Source: Tolypeutes matacus (lineage: Eukaryota; Chordata; Mammalia; Cingulata; Chlamyphoridae). Taken from it: 64,000 nt of DNA. The stretch lies in the NCBI GenBank assembly GCA_026826555.1, contig JAKSZT010040643.1, forward strand, positions 266,714 through 330,713. Reading direction: 5' to 3'. Shown here piece by piece: positions 1 through 11,260 of this stretch. Positions within the stretch are counted from its first letter, which is position 1; each line of letters begins with the position of its first letter. Below the pieces are notes generated by a model, which ran no database searches, had not been told where the DNA came from, and worked only from the letters and a program-made list of their open reading frames with translations. The position numbers and the translations under genes are program-made.

Positions 1-639
1 TTTAAAAACCCTGATCACATAAAGAGAAAATGAGAATTAACTGCAATATATGACAATGGGTAGGATATAATAAGGGAGAAAACAAGACCAAAAGGACATT
101 CAGGAAGACATGAAAAAATTTGGATATAGATTGTAAGCTTTATATCAATGATAAATTTATTGAAATAGTTAACTATTCATATTGTGGTTACATAAGTGAT
201 TATCCTGATTCTTAGGAAAAATCCATGGCAGTATAAATTTGAGAGTATGATGTATACAACCTAAACTCATGTGTGCAGAAGCTGGATTGGTAGATGTATA
301 GACAGACAGATAAATGGAGAGATAGAGAAATTTATAGATTAATGGATACATAAAATGATATGGCAAATATGGCATGATAAACTTAGGTAAATGTTAAAAT
401 TAGCAGATGTGTGCATCTGTAAGAATAGGGGGTTGTTGGAGTTCTTTGCATGGGTTTGGTATTATTTTTGTTAACTATCCTGTAAGTTTGAAATTATTTC
501 AAAGTAAAAAGTTAAAAAATTAATAATCCTGGTAAAAGTCTGAAATGTGTCCATATTCCTTCAATCCCTGAAATATATCCTTTCATTTTCAATATTTCAA
601 TAATTGGTGATCATTTAATTTCATTAAAATTGAATTTGG
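1..639 (+). mobile_element. Ancient L1M-type 3' end and unclassified AT-rich flank
   Basis: The stretch at about 300-520 resembles the 3' UTR of old mammalian L1M elements. A region following a tggcaaat-like string runs into a terminal segment with 'taagtttgaaattatttcaa' and an A-rich end near 520. It is well diverged and I cannot name the subfamily. Bases 1-300 and 520-639 show no gene, and the short reading frames are AT-rich chance ORFs. Confidence 0.4.
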
Positions 640-1593
640 GAACATGAGGAGCAGTTCTGCAAAGATTGCATTGGAGAAGGCAGGCTGGGCTCAGTTCTCT
701 GACAAAAACAACAGAGGAAGAGCCAGAAGCTCCCCAAGGAACCTGCTTTGGAAGTCAGTAGACAAGGACACTTCTGTGAAACTCAGAAGAGGACAGGGAC
801 AGAGAGATGAGAAGCCCAAAATAAAAAAAAAAAAAAAGAACATTTTACTAAATTCCCACACCACTGGGAAAGGTTCCCATTGCCGAGCCTCAAGACATAA
901 AAATCTGGATAATAAACCCAGCTCACTGCAGCCAACTAAGAAGGGAACAGATTTTTTCTTTCCTATCAGCTGTTACAAGGGAAGAGAAAGGAAATGTCAG
1001 AGGGCTTCTCTTTATTGAATTCATTCAGCAGAGCTGGCTATGAATCTTGGCTCTGAAATCAGAAGTTGAAAGAAGCACCTCTGTGGAAAGGTTTGCCAAT
1101 GAGCAAAATCTGCCAGCCCACCAGGAAATTACGAGATGAAAAATTGCTTTTAGTTTTCTCTTTAGCTCCACCACTGGGGAAAAAATCTGTCCTATTAGTG
1201 AGTCCTTGGCTCAATTTTGATAAATTAATCCGGAAANNNNNNNNNNTCCTATTAGTGAGTCCTTGGCTCAATTTTGATAAATTAATCCGGAAATTTTTAA
1301 AAAGTTAGAATAAGTTGAACCAAAATTCAAAGAATTGTGAAAAACACACAAGGCAAGAGAGAGAAATTGACCATCCGAATAAATTTATAAGCACATTCAG
1401 ATGCCTAGACAGCAGCAAGAAATTTCAAGCCATACTAGGAAACAGGAAGAGATGGCCTAGCCAAAGGAACAAACCAAATATCCTGATGTGATATAAAAAG
1501 TATTTGACAACTAATCAATAACAATAACATAAATCTCCTAAATCAATTCAGATAATTGAAGGAAAATATGACTAAAGAGTTAACAGATATTAC
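640..1593 (+). mobile_element. Old L1 copy A, left part (5' UTR and ORF1 start)
   Basis: The sequence resembles the 5' UTRs of the two younger L1 copies at 1,606 and 51,256: 'gaagcccaaaataaaa' and the A-run near 820 correspond to 'gaagaagcc' plus an A-run at about 1,770. From about 1,320 it matches the ORF1 lead-in of the other copies, ending in 'acaggaagagatggcctagc'. The presumed ORF1 ATG is at 1,452 and the third codon is a TAG stop. The long polypyrimidine tract seen in the younger copies is absent, so this is another subfamily or carries a deletion. It is interrupted at 1,594-1,605 by the younger L1 and resumes at 8,346. It also contains an assembly gap. Confidence 0.7.
1190..1293. other. 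Assembly gap flanked by an exact 47-bp duplication
   Basis: Ten N bases occupy 1,237-1,246. The 47 bases before the gap (1,190-1,236) are identical to the 47 bases after it (1,247-1,293). This is what results when two contigs that overlap by 47 bp are placed end to end with a nominal gap instead of being merged. The duplication should not be read as biology, and coordinates downstream are probably inflated by 57 bases. Confidence 0.9.
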
Positions 1594-2514
1594 GAAGACA
1601 CTGGGATAGGGGATTGTGGGAAAATGGCTGATGAGTTAGGCAGAGAAGGCTCTGTTCTCAATTAAACAATGGAGAAAGAGCTGGATGTGGCCTTGGGGAC
1701 CTGACTTGGGGTACAGCAATCCAGGACACTGCTTCACATCTCCCAGGAGTGGGAGGGATAGAGACATGAAGAAGCCAAAAAAAAAAAAAAAAAAAAAAAA
1801 AAATCGTGAGTTATTAAACCTCCCAGCCACCAGGAAGGGCTCCACACACCCCCACCGCTGAGATATCAAGTGAGGGTAAAACTGTTGAATTGTATCTAAC
1901 TGAGAGGAGAGCAGATGTTTTCCTCCTCACCAGGTCCTTTGGATGTGTATAGAATGGGAAAGTGCTCTGTGTCATCTAGGAAGATACTGGACAGATAGGG
2001 AAGCCAGGCAAAAATTGTGAGTTCCTTGCCTTGGTGGCTGGACTTGGAACACATACACTGCCTCCAGGGCAGACAGCCTACATGGAGCTGCTGGCCCCCT
2101 CCTCCAAAGGGAATGTGATGGCACACTCTCTGCAAGGAAGAGGAGTTTGGGACAGTGAAGAGTATTTTCATTTTGGTGAGTTTAGCCAGCTGGGCCACCC
2201 TTGAATATTGGAAGGGACCCCAAATCGACAGGGAGAGGGGAAGGGGATCTCATCAAGCAGGCTGTCATGCCCAGCTGCCCAGGTAAAGAGATTCCTGTCT
2301 AATCAGCAGGGCTCTAGCAAACTGCAAGGAATCTAACCTGTCCAAGGGAAAGGGTGTGGACAGCCTTCTGAAAGGTTAACTAACCTAAGGAGACAGGTTA
2401 GCTTAGTGAAAGAATTCCTGCCTAGCATAAACAAGATTCCTGGTTAGATTCCTGCCTCTTCCTTGAGAAATGATCCATCAGGTTATCAGATTTCCAGCTG
2501 AATCTTTATGACAA

Positions 2515-3058
2515 GGAACATTTATACATTCTCTTTGTATTGGCATTTCTTGTACCTTTTATTTTTTAAAAAGGTTCCTATCTTTTTCTCTGCTTGCTTG
2601 TTTTTCCTTTTTTTTTTTTTTTTTTTTTTTTTACCAATTTTCTCTATCTATGCTATATCTTCACTTTATAACTTCTGTTTTCTGTTGTTCTTTCATCTAC
2701 ATCTTTTTGTTTGGTCTCCAATTTTTCTTGTTTTTAGTTCTCTCTCTCTCTCCCTTTTTCTCTATTTTCTTTCTTTTTTTACATTTTTTCTTTATCTTTT
2801 TTCTTTTTTCTTTTCTCCCCTTCTCACCATTCTAGCCTTTTAATTTATTCTATATATTTTTCTCTATTCTGTCTCTTGTTTCATTGTTTCCATTCCACTT
2901 TTCTAATCTTCTACCTCTGTACTTCTTACTCATGTTAATTTTTCAATTTTCTAGGTCTTGTATGGTTCCTCTCCTACCTTTTACAATAATTATTACTATT
3001 ATTCTTTTTCTCTTCCTATCTCTTTCCTTTTCTCAGGTCCTACTCTTTTTTTTTTCAA
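2515..3058 (+). repeat. Polypyrimidine tract in the L1 5' UTR
   Basis: About 540 bases are almost entirely T and C, including a T-run near 2,610-2,632 and many TCTTT units, ending just before 'caagggaacataaac' at the ORF1 lead-in. The second full-length L1 has an equivalent tract at 52,020-52,640, so it belongs to this L1 family and is not a random microsatellite. Apparent Phe/Leu/Ser-rich reading frames here are translations of low-complexity DNA. Confidence 0.75.
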
Positions 3059-3254
3059 GGGAACATAAACAACAACAAGGAAATAAAATAAGAAGAACAA
3101 AGTGTCAAAGTGAAAATTTACCACACACAAAAACAACAACAAAATAAAATCATAGAATAGAGAGAGAAGCTAATCAACTGAATAAACACATGGAGATAAA
3201 CAGATACCTGCATACCAACAAAAAATTACAAGCCATACTAAGAAACAGGAAGGC

Positions 3255-3575
3255 ATGGCCCAGTCCAACAAACAAACTGAAAATCAGGAGGAGATGCAGA
3301 ACATGGAACAACTAATCAGAGACATCATGAATTAGCAGAGAAGTGAAGGAACAGATTAAGTATATTAAGAAGACACTGGGAGAACATACTGAACAAATTG
3401 TAATCATATATAAATTTTTAGCAGATATGATGCTAATGAATGGCCCAATCCAAGAAATCAAAAATATACTGAAAGCACTTAAGAGCAGATTTGAACAGGC
3501 AGAGGAAAGAATCAACAATGTTTAAAACAGTACATCATAAATCAAAGAGATAGTAGAACAGAAAGATAATGGAAG
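3255..3575 (+). pseudogene. L1 ORF1 remnant (RNA-binding protein), C-terminally deleted
   Basis: The start codon at 3,255 opens a frame beginning MAQSNKQ, matching the ORF1 starts of the other copies (37,090; mutated at 52,824). A stop soon interrupts it, and the reading continues at 3,343-3,525 with the Lys/Glu-rich, coiled-coil-like N-terminal region of ORF1p. The RNA-recognition and C-terminal domains are missing: at about 3,575 the sequence jumps into the middle of ORF2. The intact product would be the trimeric nucleic-acid chaperone of the L1 particle. Confidence 0.75.
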
Positions 3576-5456
3576 TAGAAATAAATAAATAAAAAGGTTA
3601 GAGCAGAGCTAACTGATATTGAAAATAAGTGAGCTCTAGAAAAAATAAACAAAACTAAAAACTTGTTCTTTGAGAAGAAGGATGCCCATTGTCACTACTT
3701 TTATTGAACATTGTATTAAAAGTACTTGCTCAAGCTCTAAAGCAAGAAAAAGATATAAAAGGCATCAAATTGGAAAGGAAGAAGTAAAAATTTCACTATT
3801 TGCAGATGACATGATCCTCTACTTAGAAAGCCTTGAGAAATCTTAAGCAAAGTTTCTAGAGCTTATAAATGAGTTCAGTAAAGTTGTAGGTTATAAAATC
3901 ATCATTCACAAATCAGTAGCTTTTCTTTACACCAGTAATGAGCAATCTGAGGAGGAAATCAAGAAAAACTCCCATTTACAATAGCAACTGAGTGAATCAC
4001 ATACCTAGGAATAAATTTAACTAAAGATATAAATGACTTATATGCAGAAAACTACACAACACTGTTAAAGGAAATCAAAGAAGACTTAAATAAATGGTAG
4101 AATATTCCCTGTTCATGGAAAGAATGACTAAACCTCATTAAGATGTCTGTTCTACCCAAAGGGATCTACAGATTTATGCAATCCCAATTTTTTTAAAAAT
4201 TGCATTTTTTACTGAATTGGAAAAACTAACTATGAAATTTATTTGGAAGGGCATGAGGGCTGGAACATCAAAGACATATTGATAAAGAAAAATGAAATCT
4301 GTGGAATCACACTACCTGACTTTAAAACATACTACAAAGTCACAGTGGTCAATGCTGCATGGTATTGGCAAAAGGATAGACTACTGACCAATGGAACCAT
4401 ATTGAGAGTTCTGATATAGATCCTCACATATAAAGTCAACTGATACTCAACAAGGCCACCAGGCCCATTCAAATGAGGAAAAATGGCCTCTTCAACAAAT
4501 GGTATTTGGAGAACTGGATATCCATATCCAAAAGATTGACAGCGAAGCAAAATCTCCCACCTTATACAAAAATTAAATCAAGATGGACCAAAGATCTAAA
4601 TATAAGACAAAACCATAAAGACCTTGGAATATAATGTAGGAAAGTATCTATAAGATCTTATATTAGGAAATGGTTTCATGAACTTTATACCCAAAGCATG
4701 AGCAACAAAAGGAATAAATAGATAAATGAGAACTTCTCAAAATTAAAAACTTTTGCACCTCAAAGGAGTTTATCAAGAAAGTGAAAGGGCATCCTACTCA
4801 ATGGAATATAATATTTGGTAACCATATATCTGATAGGGGCCTGATATACAGCATATATAAAGAAATCCTACATCTTGAAAATAAAAAGACATCCCATTTA
4901 AAAAATGGGCAAGTGATATGAACAGACATTTCTCCAAAGAAGAAATACAAATGGTAAAAAGGCACATGGAAGATGTTCAACATCATTAGCTACTAGGGAA
5001 TTGCAAATCAAAACTACAGTGAGATCTTTTTATACCCGTTAGACTGGGGGCTATAAAAAAACAGAGGACTACAAGTGTTGGAGAGAATGTGGAGGAATGG
5101 GAACCCTCATCACCTACTGGTAGGAATTTAGAATGGTGCAGCCATTGTGAAGGACAGTTTGGCAGTTTGGCAGTTCCTCCGAAAATTTAAAGCAAGGACA
5201 TGAACAGATATATGCACACCAAATGTTCATAGTGGTATTATTCACTATTGCCAAAAGTTGGAATCAACTCAAATGCCCTTCAATAGATGAATGGATAAAA
5301 AAATTGTGGTATATACATAAAATGGAATATTACTCAGAAGTAAGAAGGAATACAGTATTAACACATGTGGTAACATGGATGAATCTTGAGGACCTTATGT
5401 TGAGTGAAGCAAGGGAGGCACTGAAGAACATATATTACATGACCTCACTGATATGA
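3576..5456 (+). pseudogene. L1 ORF2 remnant (endonuclease/reverse transcriptase)
   Basis: About 100 bases of the ORF2 linker ('[12 protein letters not shown]'-like) are followed at about 3,682 by the reverse-transcriptase segment equivalent to the Gly-Cys-Pro-Leu motif region ('ggatgcccattgtcactact'). The next segments contain the 'FADDM'-type catalytic loop at about 3,800, the thumb and the Cys-rich C-terminal region. The last open frame is 5,223-5,456, ending in Tyr-Tyr-Met-Thr-Ser-Leu-Ile before a TGA stop. The endonuclease and most of the fingers and palm are deleted, and several stops are present. Confidence 0.8.
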
Positions 5457-8333
5457 TTTAAACAAATTGAAAAGTCTCACAGAGCTAGAGTCTGGAAGAT
5501 AAGTTTACAGGAAATAGAAAGGGAGAAGAAATTTGTGAGCCAACACCTATATGGACCAAATCTATGGTAAGGTGGAAGTGTGTAGTTCTTCGATGGAGAG
5601 GCATGACAGTGGTGCAATAATAATATTGGATTGGGTGATTCTATTTGTTTAGGGAGTTAGGGTGGGGAGGGTGGTTTGGACTGTCCATGGAACTGGGTGG
5701 AGGGTTGGGGGAGGGAGCAGGTGAACACTGGAAATTGGCAGGTACATGGTTGAAACTACAATGTTGGGAATGCTCTTTGAGCAATAAGGGAAGTGAGGGT
5801 TACTGGTTTAGGGTGTTGGATGTGGTGGGCATTCGGGGTATTGTGTACCTGGGGCAGGCTTCTAGGGAGTGTGTGAGAGTTCATCTTGCCATAGAGTGAT
5901 ATATCAGTGGGTGGAGAACCACATAATAAGCAGAAAGGTGGTTAACTCCCAACCTGGTGCTGCCTGCTATGTTCTCAAATTGAGGGGCAGGAATCTCTTG
6001 AGAGCATGGGTGGTGCCTAGTAGGGAAGGACAGATCAGTGTGTCAAGTTCCTAGTGTTGTTGCAAGTAACTATGAATCATGTCCTTCAATGAGCAAAGAC
6101 TGGTCATTGCCATGGGTTCCAAAGGGAGAAAGGAATAGAATAGATGAAACTGGGGGCATTTGGGGGTGATGGAAATGTTCTACATGTTCTTGATATGATG
6201 GATACAGGCCATGTTAAATTACATCAAAATTTATTAAAAAATGTATGGTCCAAAATGTAAATCATAATGTAAATTATTGAACATGATTAGTAGCAATGTT
6301 TCAATATTTGTGCATCAGGTGTAATAAACATGCCATCCACATATAAAATGTTATTAATAGGGGAAAGGGGAGGAAGGAGAGGATGCAGGATATATGGGAG
6401 TCCTCTTTATTCAGTACATGCCTTTTTTCTAATCTAAAACTTCTTTGAAGACAAAATAAAAAGAGTAAGACACTGGGGGAATAAATGGAAGAAGATGTTA
6501 CTGTACATATAGGAAAACAGATCTTACAGTGATGAAAGGCAAATGTCAAAAAAAATTATCTTTTCATTACTTTTTATTATCTCAAATATATACTTTTATT
6601 TATTTTTATTTTTTTGTATTTCATTTCTTATTTTTAAAACTATCATTTTATTTTCTTATTAATACCATTTTGCTATTTTATTGGCTTCATTTTTGAAGAA
6701 CTTTTGAATCAAAGAAAGGTGTCAGTTATGGCAGGGGGATCACTGCTGTGGGGTGTCACTAATGGGGGTTACATGGGAGTAAGCTCACCTGGGCATACAT
6801 TTAAAGCATATAAATGTGTTCAAATATTCATTGGGCATTGTCACGTTGGGTGGAGATTCATACAATAACTGAAGAAATATCAAATTCCCATCCTGGGGAG
6901 CTCTGCCACATTCTCTAACAGATCAGCAAGAATACCCCAGTACAGGGACAATGACTAGTGAAGGAGGATGGCCCATGGTCCATTGATGGGCCCTCAATAT
7001 TGATGACTGTGTTTGTGAACATTTACTCTTGAAATTGATACTTAGCCTAGTATTATAGGGTGCATAAGATTTGCCTCCTGGGAGCCTCCTTGTTGCTCAA
7101 ATATGGCCTCACTCAATGCCAAACTCAGCATATAAATACCTTTAATATAATACCTTTCCCCCATTGTGGGGCACAACTTCAAAGGATGAGACATCCTGTC
7201 ACCAATGGATTACAACCAAGTACCAAGTTGCAATGTAACTGTGAAAATACCTTTACCAAAAGGGAGAAAATATAAAGACAAATGAGTTTATGTGGCAAAG
7301 AGACTTCAAAGTAAGTTGGGAGGTCATTGCAGAATTTGCACTTATGTACATCTCAGCAGGATCTCATTGACTACCAAAGTAGATTTTACCCCAAATAGTG
7401 GTGCTATTGAGGCCTCTGGAGACATCCAGACACTATAGTCAGGACAGATAGCTCAGGAATTTCATGCCTTACAAGTGGGCCTTACTTTGGAATTTGTGTT
7501 CTGCAGTGTGACAGAGTTCGACTCAGTTGTAGTTTCCCTTCACATGTCTCTTCTGTCCTTCTATTTGAACACATAATTAGTACTAGAGTTGGTAAGTGTA
7601 CATTCACAGGACTTAAATCTTTGAGCTGTCCATGTGCCAGCTAGGCCCTGAATCTCAATGGAGCTGTAATACCTTCTGTCCTGTTCTTGGTTTTACCCAG
7701 GACTTCTAACAAGGGGGTGATGAATGACAACTACTATACCAAGGAACCAAGAGAGTCTACAACTGTAAGCAAGAGATTCCCATCCATCAGGCCTATGGGA
7801 TCACAGCCACCTCGTAATTAGAGGTGGAGTTGACATTACTATCCCAGCATCCTCAGGATTGGGGAATGAACTGTGGACTAAAGTTGACTTACTGGTATTC
7901 TACTATAAACTTATTGTGATTCTAGCAATGAAAGAAATTATATCATTGAAGTGGAGGCAATGACCACAGGAAGTTTTGAGGGCAGGGAGAGGGAAAAACA
8001 GATGTAACATGGGGGCATTATTGGTACTTGGGAAGTGTCCTGAATGACATCACAAAGACAGATAGAGTCTATTTTATATATTGCCATAACCTACGGAATT
8101 GCATGGGAAAGAATGTAAATTACAATATAAAGTTTAATCCGTGATTAGTGGCAATGCTCCAAACTGTGTTTATCAATTGCAATGAATGTACCTAACTAAT
8201 GAAGGATGTTGTTAATGTGGGAAAATGGGGGATGTGTGGGGAGTGGGGCATATGGGAATCCCCTATATTTTTTTATGTTTACATTTATATAATCTAAGTA
8301 CCTTTAAAAAAATAAAAATTAAATAAAAGAAAG
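5457..8333 (+). mobile_element. Two-module 3' UTR of L1 copy 1 (2.9 kb)
   Basis: Module 1 runs from the ORF2 stop to about 6,450. It includes a G-rich segment at 5,640-5,830 and ends in a tail reading about 'taaaacttctttgaagacaaaat'. An AT-rich spacer (about 6,450-6,715) follows. Module 2 (about 6,716-8,333) starts with a similar G-rich segment and ends in the same type of tail ('gggaatcccctatattttt', then 'aatctaagtacctttaaaaa'). The modules are collinear and diverged, and module 2 carries about 0.8-0.9 kb in its middle that module 1 lacks. The TSD lies after module 2, so both were inserted together. Confidence 0.8.
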
Positions 8334-8345
8334 GAAGATACTGGG

Positions 8346-9190
8346 TGAATATAAAGAACAAGTTGAAAGCCTGCAAAGAAAAGTAACAGACTTTATGGGA
8401 ATTCAAAACATGATGGATGAAATAAAAAATATTTTAGAAGCACATAACAACATAATTGAATTTATGGAAGACAGAGTTAGTGATTTCAAAGAAAGAACAT
8501 CTGAACTGGATAAGTCAGGCAAATAGAAAGAGAAAAGACTTGAAAAAAAGAAACAGAGTCTCAGTAAATTGAGTGAAATGTGAAAAGCACAAACATATTT
8601 TTTATGGGTGTACCAGAAGGAGAAGAGAATGGAAAACAGGCAGAAAGGGCATTTGAGGAAATAATGACTGAAAAATTGCCAACCATTATGGAAGATATCA
8701 ATATCCAAGAAAGACATTGTACCACAAACACAATAAATCCAAATATGCCTACTGCAAGACACCTACTATTCAGAATGACAAATATCAAAGATAAAGAAAG
8801 GATTATGAAAGCAGCAAGAGAAAATTAAAACATCACATACAAGTGAAAATCAATAAATTTAAGTGTGGCTCTCTCTTCAGGAACAGTGTAGGCAAGAAGT
8901 ATGTGGTATGATGTATTTAAGGTACTGAAACAGAAAAACTTCTAGCGAAGAATTCTGCATCTGGAATAACTGTCCTTCAGTAATGAGGGTGAGTTTAAAA
9001 TCTTCACAGAGAAACAAAAGCTGAGAAAGTATGTTACCAAAAGATGAGAATTATAAGAGATTATAAAGGGACTGATGCAGCCTTAAAGGAAAAAGACAAT
9101 GTGAAAGACATAGAGAAGAATGTAGAATTGAAGATTACTAAGAAGAGTAAATTAAAGGGTGAAAAGAATGTATGATCTCAGAATAGAATG
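8346..9190 (+). pseudogene. L1 ORF1 remnant of old L1 copy A
   Basis: After the TSD the reading continues the ORF1 coiled coil (a Lys/Glu-rich frame with a stop at about 8,524). It then enters the RNA-recognition region: the frame at 8,580-8,828 contains 'IFFMGVPEGEENG', the counterpart of the 'HIIGIPEREEK' stretch in the other L1 ORF1 copies. The C-terminal region follows with stops, and the frame decays before ORF2 at 9,203. Confidence 0.7.
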
Positions 9191-9202
9191 CCAAAGGACA
9201 AA

Positions 9203-10098
9203 ATGGGTGAAGTAAGTAATGCCTTTACTGTAATAACATTGAATATTAATGGCTTGAACTCCCCAATCAAAAGTCATAGGCTGATAGAATGGATAAACAA
9301 AATATGAGCCATCCATATGCTATCTAGCAGAGACTCACCTCAGACATAAAGAAACAACCAGGTAAGAAGTGAAAGGTTGGAAAAAGATATTCCATGCAAA
9401 TAGCAATAAAAAAAAAGAGCTGAAGTAGTGATACTAATATTTGACAAAATAGATTTTAAATGCAAAACTGTTATAAGGGATGACGATGGTCATTATATAT
9501 AAATAAAAAGGGCAATTCCTTAAGGAGAAATAAAAATAATAAATATTTATGCACCTAACCTGGGTGCCCCAAGGTACATGAGGCACACAGTGGCAAAACT
9601 GAAGGGAGAAATAAATATCTCTACAATAATAGTTGGATACTTAAATACAACACTCTCAATATTGAATAGAACATCTGTTCAGAGGATAAATAAACAGCTT
9701 GAATAATGAGATAAATGAACTAGACTTAACAAATAATTACAGCACATTACACTCTAAAACAGAATGGTATACATTTTTCCAAGTGCCTATGGAAATTTCT
9801 CAAGGATAGTACATATTTTTTTTGTCAAATGACAGGCCTCAATAAATTTTAAAAAATGAAATAATACAAAACATTTTCTGTGATCATAAGAAAATGGTGC
9901 TGTAATTCATTAATGGAAAGAAAAACAGAAAATTCATAAATATATGGAGATTAATCAGCACACTTTTAAGTAAACAGTGGGTTAAAGAAGAAATTACAAG
10001 AGAATTCCATAAATACCTTAAGATGAATGAAAATAAGAACACAACATATCAACACCTATGGGACACTGCAAAGGCAGGGCTGAAGGGAAGTTTATAGA
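9203..10098 (+). pseudogene. L1 ORF2 N-terminal remnant (endonuclease), old L1 copy A
   Basis: The ATG at 9,203 opens a frame containing 'VITLNINGLNSPIKSHRL', the usual start of the L1 apurinic-type endonuclease with its catalytic Asn. A stop follows after about 35 codons. The rest (TSD-nicking endonuclease and linker) is recognisable but interrupted. Homology ends sharply at about 10,098, after sequence equivalent to 'LWDAAKAVLRGKFIA', so the reverse transcriptase and 3' end of this copy are missing. Confidence 0.75.
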
Positions 10099-11260
10099 CT
10101 TTCCACATAACAGCATTTTTTTGGGACACCAAAAGTTTGTTGCTGCAAGGAAGCTGGATCTATTACAAAAATGGAAGAAGCTTCAAAATTCTAGGGATGG
10201 CAGTTAATTTTTTTTCCATTTCATCTTTTTTTTATTTAAATTTTTAATTTTTTAAAAATGATACTTAGATTACATAAATGTTATACAAAAATTATAGGGA
10301 TTCCCATACACCTCACCTTCCACACTTCCCACAACCTCCCACATAAACATCCTTCATTAGTGTGGCACATTAATTGCAATTGATAAACACATCCTGGGGC
10401 CCTGCCATTAAGCAAGGACCATAGTTCACATTGTAGACCACACTCTCCCACACAGTACTGCATGTTATGTGATGATATAAAATGGCCTATATCTCTCATT
10501 TCAATGTCACTCAAGACAATACCCAAGTCCTGAAAAAGCCCCTGTATTACAACTGTTTTTCCCTCTCCCTGTCCCCAGAGCCCTCAGACTCATTGGTTAG
10601 ATGAGGGTGTGTATGTCTTAGAAGGGCAGGTTTGGGTAGCTAGGCTTTATTTTATTTAGATCAAATGTAAAGAGCTAGAAACTTCATTAGTTCTCTAGGT
10701 CACTTGCCTTGTTGAGGGTTTCAAATTTCAGAAGCTATTAAGAGGAAATTAAAGAGGGACTTTAAAGAAGAAGTAGCACATGAGTTTTTTTTATTTTGTT
10801 TTGTTTTTATTTTGTTTTGTCTCTAAGGGATCACCAGGTCATTCTTTATATAGTTGGGTTTGTTTGTTTGTTTGTTTGTATTGTTTTCTTTTAATCAAGA
10901 AATCTCACTTGAACTTTTTCCCCACAGTTTTGACCTTTTGAAAAGTCCAGGGCACTCTCTTGCAGAATGTCCCACATTCTGAATTTTTCCAGTATTTTCT
11001 CCATAGTATTGCCTTGTTTTCATGTAACCTGAAAGTTAGGTCTGAGTCATGGTTTTGTTCAGGTTAAACATTTTTGAAAAGAATACTTCAAAGTTGACAT
11101 GTTTTCTAAACAACACATCAGCAGGTACATAATGACAAGCAGTGCAACTCTTATTGATAATAATGTTGATCACTTGGTTAGGGAGGTAACAATTTTTCCA
11201 TTATAAATATAGAGAATGTAATTCAGGGTTGAAATCATGTCATTATGAGAATATCTCATT
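10099..11260 (+). repeat. Unclassified ancient repeat, paralogous to 36,291-36,890
   Basis: The string 'gggacaccaaaagtttgttg' and long downstream stretches (tctcttgcagaatgt, a 'gattaaacatttttgaaaag'-like segment near 11,060, tcacttgg-type elements) match 36,291-36,890 in the same order with many differences. The last part, from about 10,980, resembles old L1M 3'-UTR sequence. It is interrupted by a minus-strand L1 3' tail at about 10,205-10,580 and carries a (TTTG)n run at 10,858-10,879. I cannot assign a family. Confidence 0.45.
10205..10580 (-). mobile_element. 5'-truncated L1 3'-UTR fragment (module 2 tail)
   Basis: Read on the minus strand this is the terminal part of module 2: a tail with 'gggaatccctata', a G-rich box, then 'aggccattttatatcatcac'. 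The T-rich stretch at the left (10,205-10,260) is the complement of its A-rich tail. No clear target-site duplication was found. The 81-codon frame inside it is a chance ORF. Confidence 0.7.

Larger units (their letters stand above)
1606..8333 (+). mobile_element. Young-type L1 copy 1, internally deleted, inserted in old L1 copy A
   Basis: The element is bounded by a 12-bp target-site duplication, gaagacactggg at 1,594-1,605 and gaagatactggg at 8,334-8,345 (one mismatch). It starts near 'gggattgtgggaaaatgg' and ends in an A-rich tail after 8,290. In order it contains a GA-rich 5' UTR, a polypyrimidine tract (about 2,515-3,058), an ORF1 remnant, an ORF2 remnant missing most of the endonuclease and part of the reverse transcriptase, and a 2.9-kb two-module 3' UTR. 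The sequence left of 1,594 and right of 8,345 reads as consecutive ORF1 of one older L1, which independently supports these boundaries. Stops and deletions make it incapable of autonomous movement. Confidence 0.85.

Noticed and set aside
644..1018. 124-codon basic frame
   Set aside because: It lies in L1 5'-UTR-like sequence, runs through an A-run and resembles no protein.
1066..1308. Plus-strand frame containing Ns and a repeated peptide
   Set aside because: The repeated peptide arises from the 47-bp contig overlap around the gap.
2508..2843. Hydrophobic 111-codon frame resembling a membrane protein
   Set aside because: It is a translation of the L1 5'-UTR polypyrimidine tract. The same happens at 52,152-52,668.
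8334..8345. Recurring 'gaagacactggg' breakpoint as a recombination hotspot
   Set aside because: At 1,594 and 8,334 it is simply the target-site duplication of one L1 insertion. Only the similar string in the 3'-UTR spacer remains unexplained and is listed as a finding.
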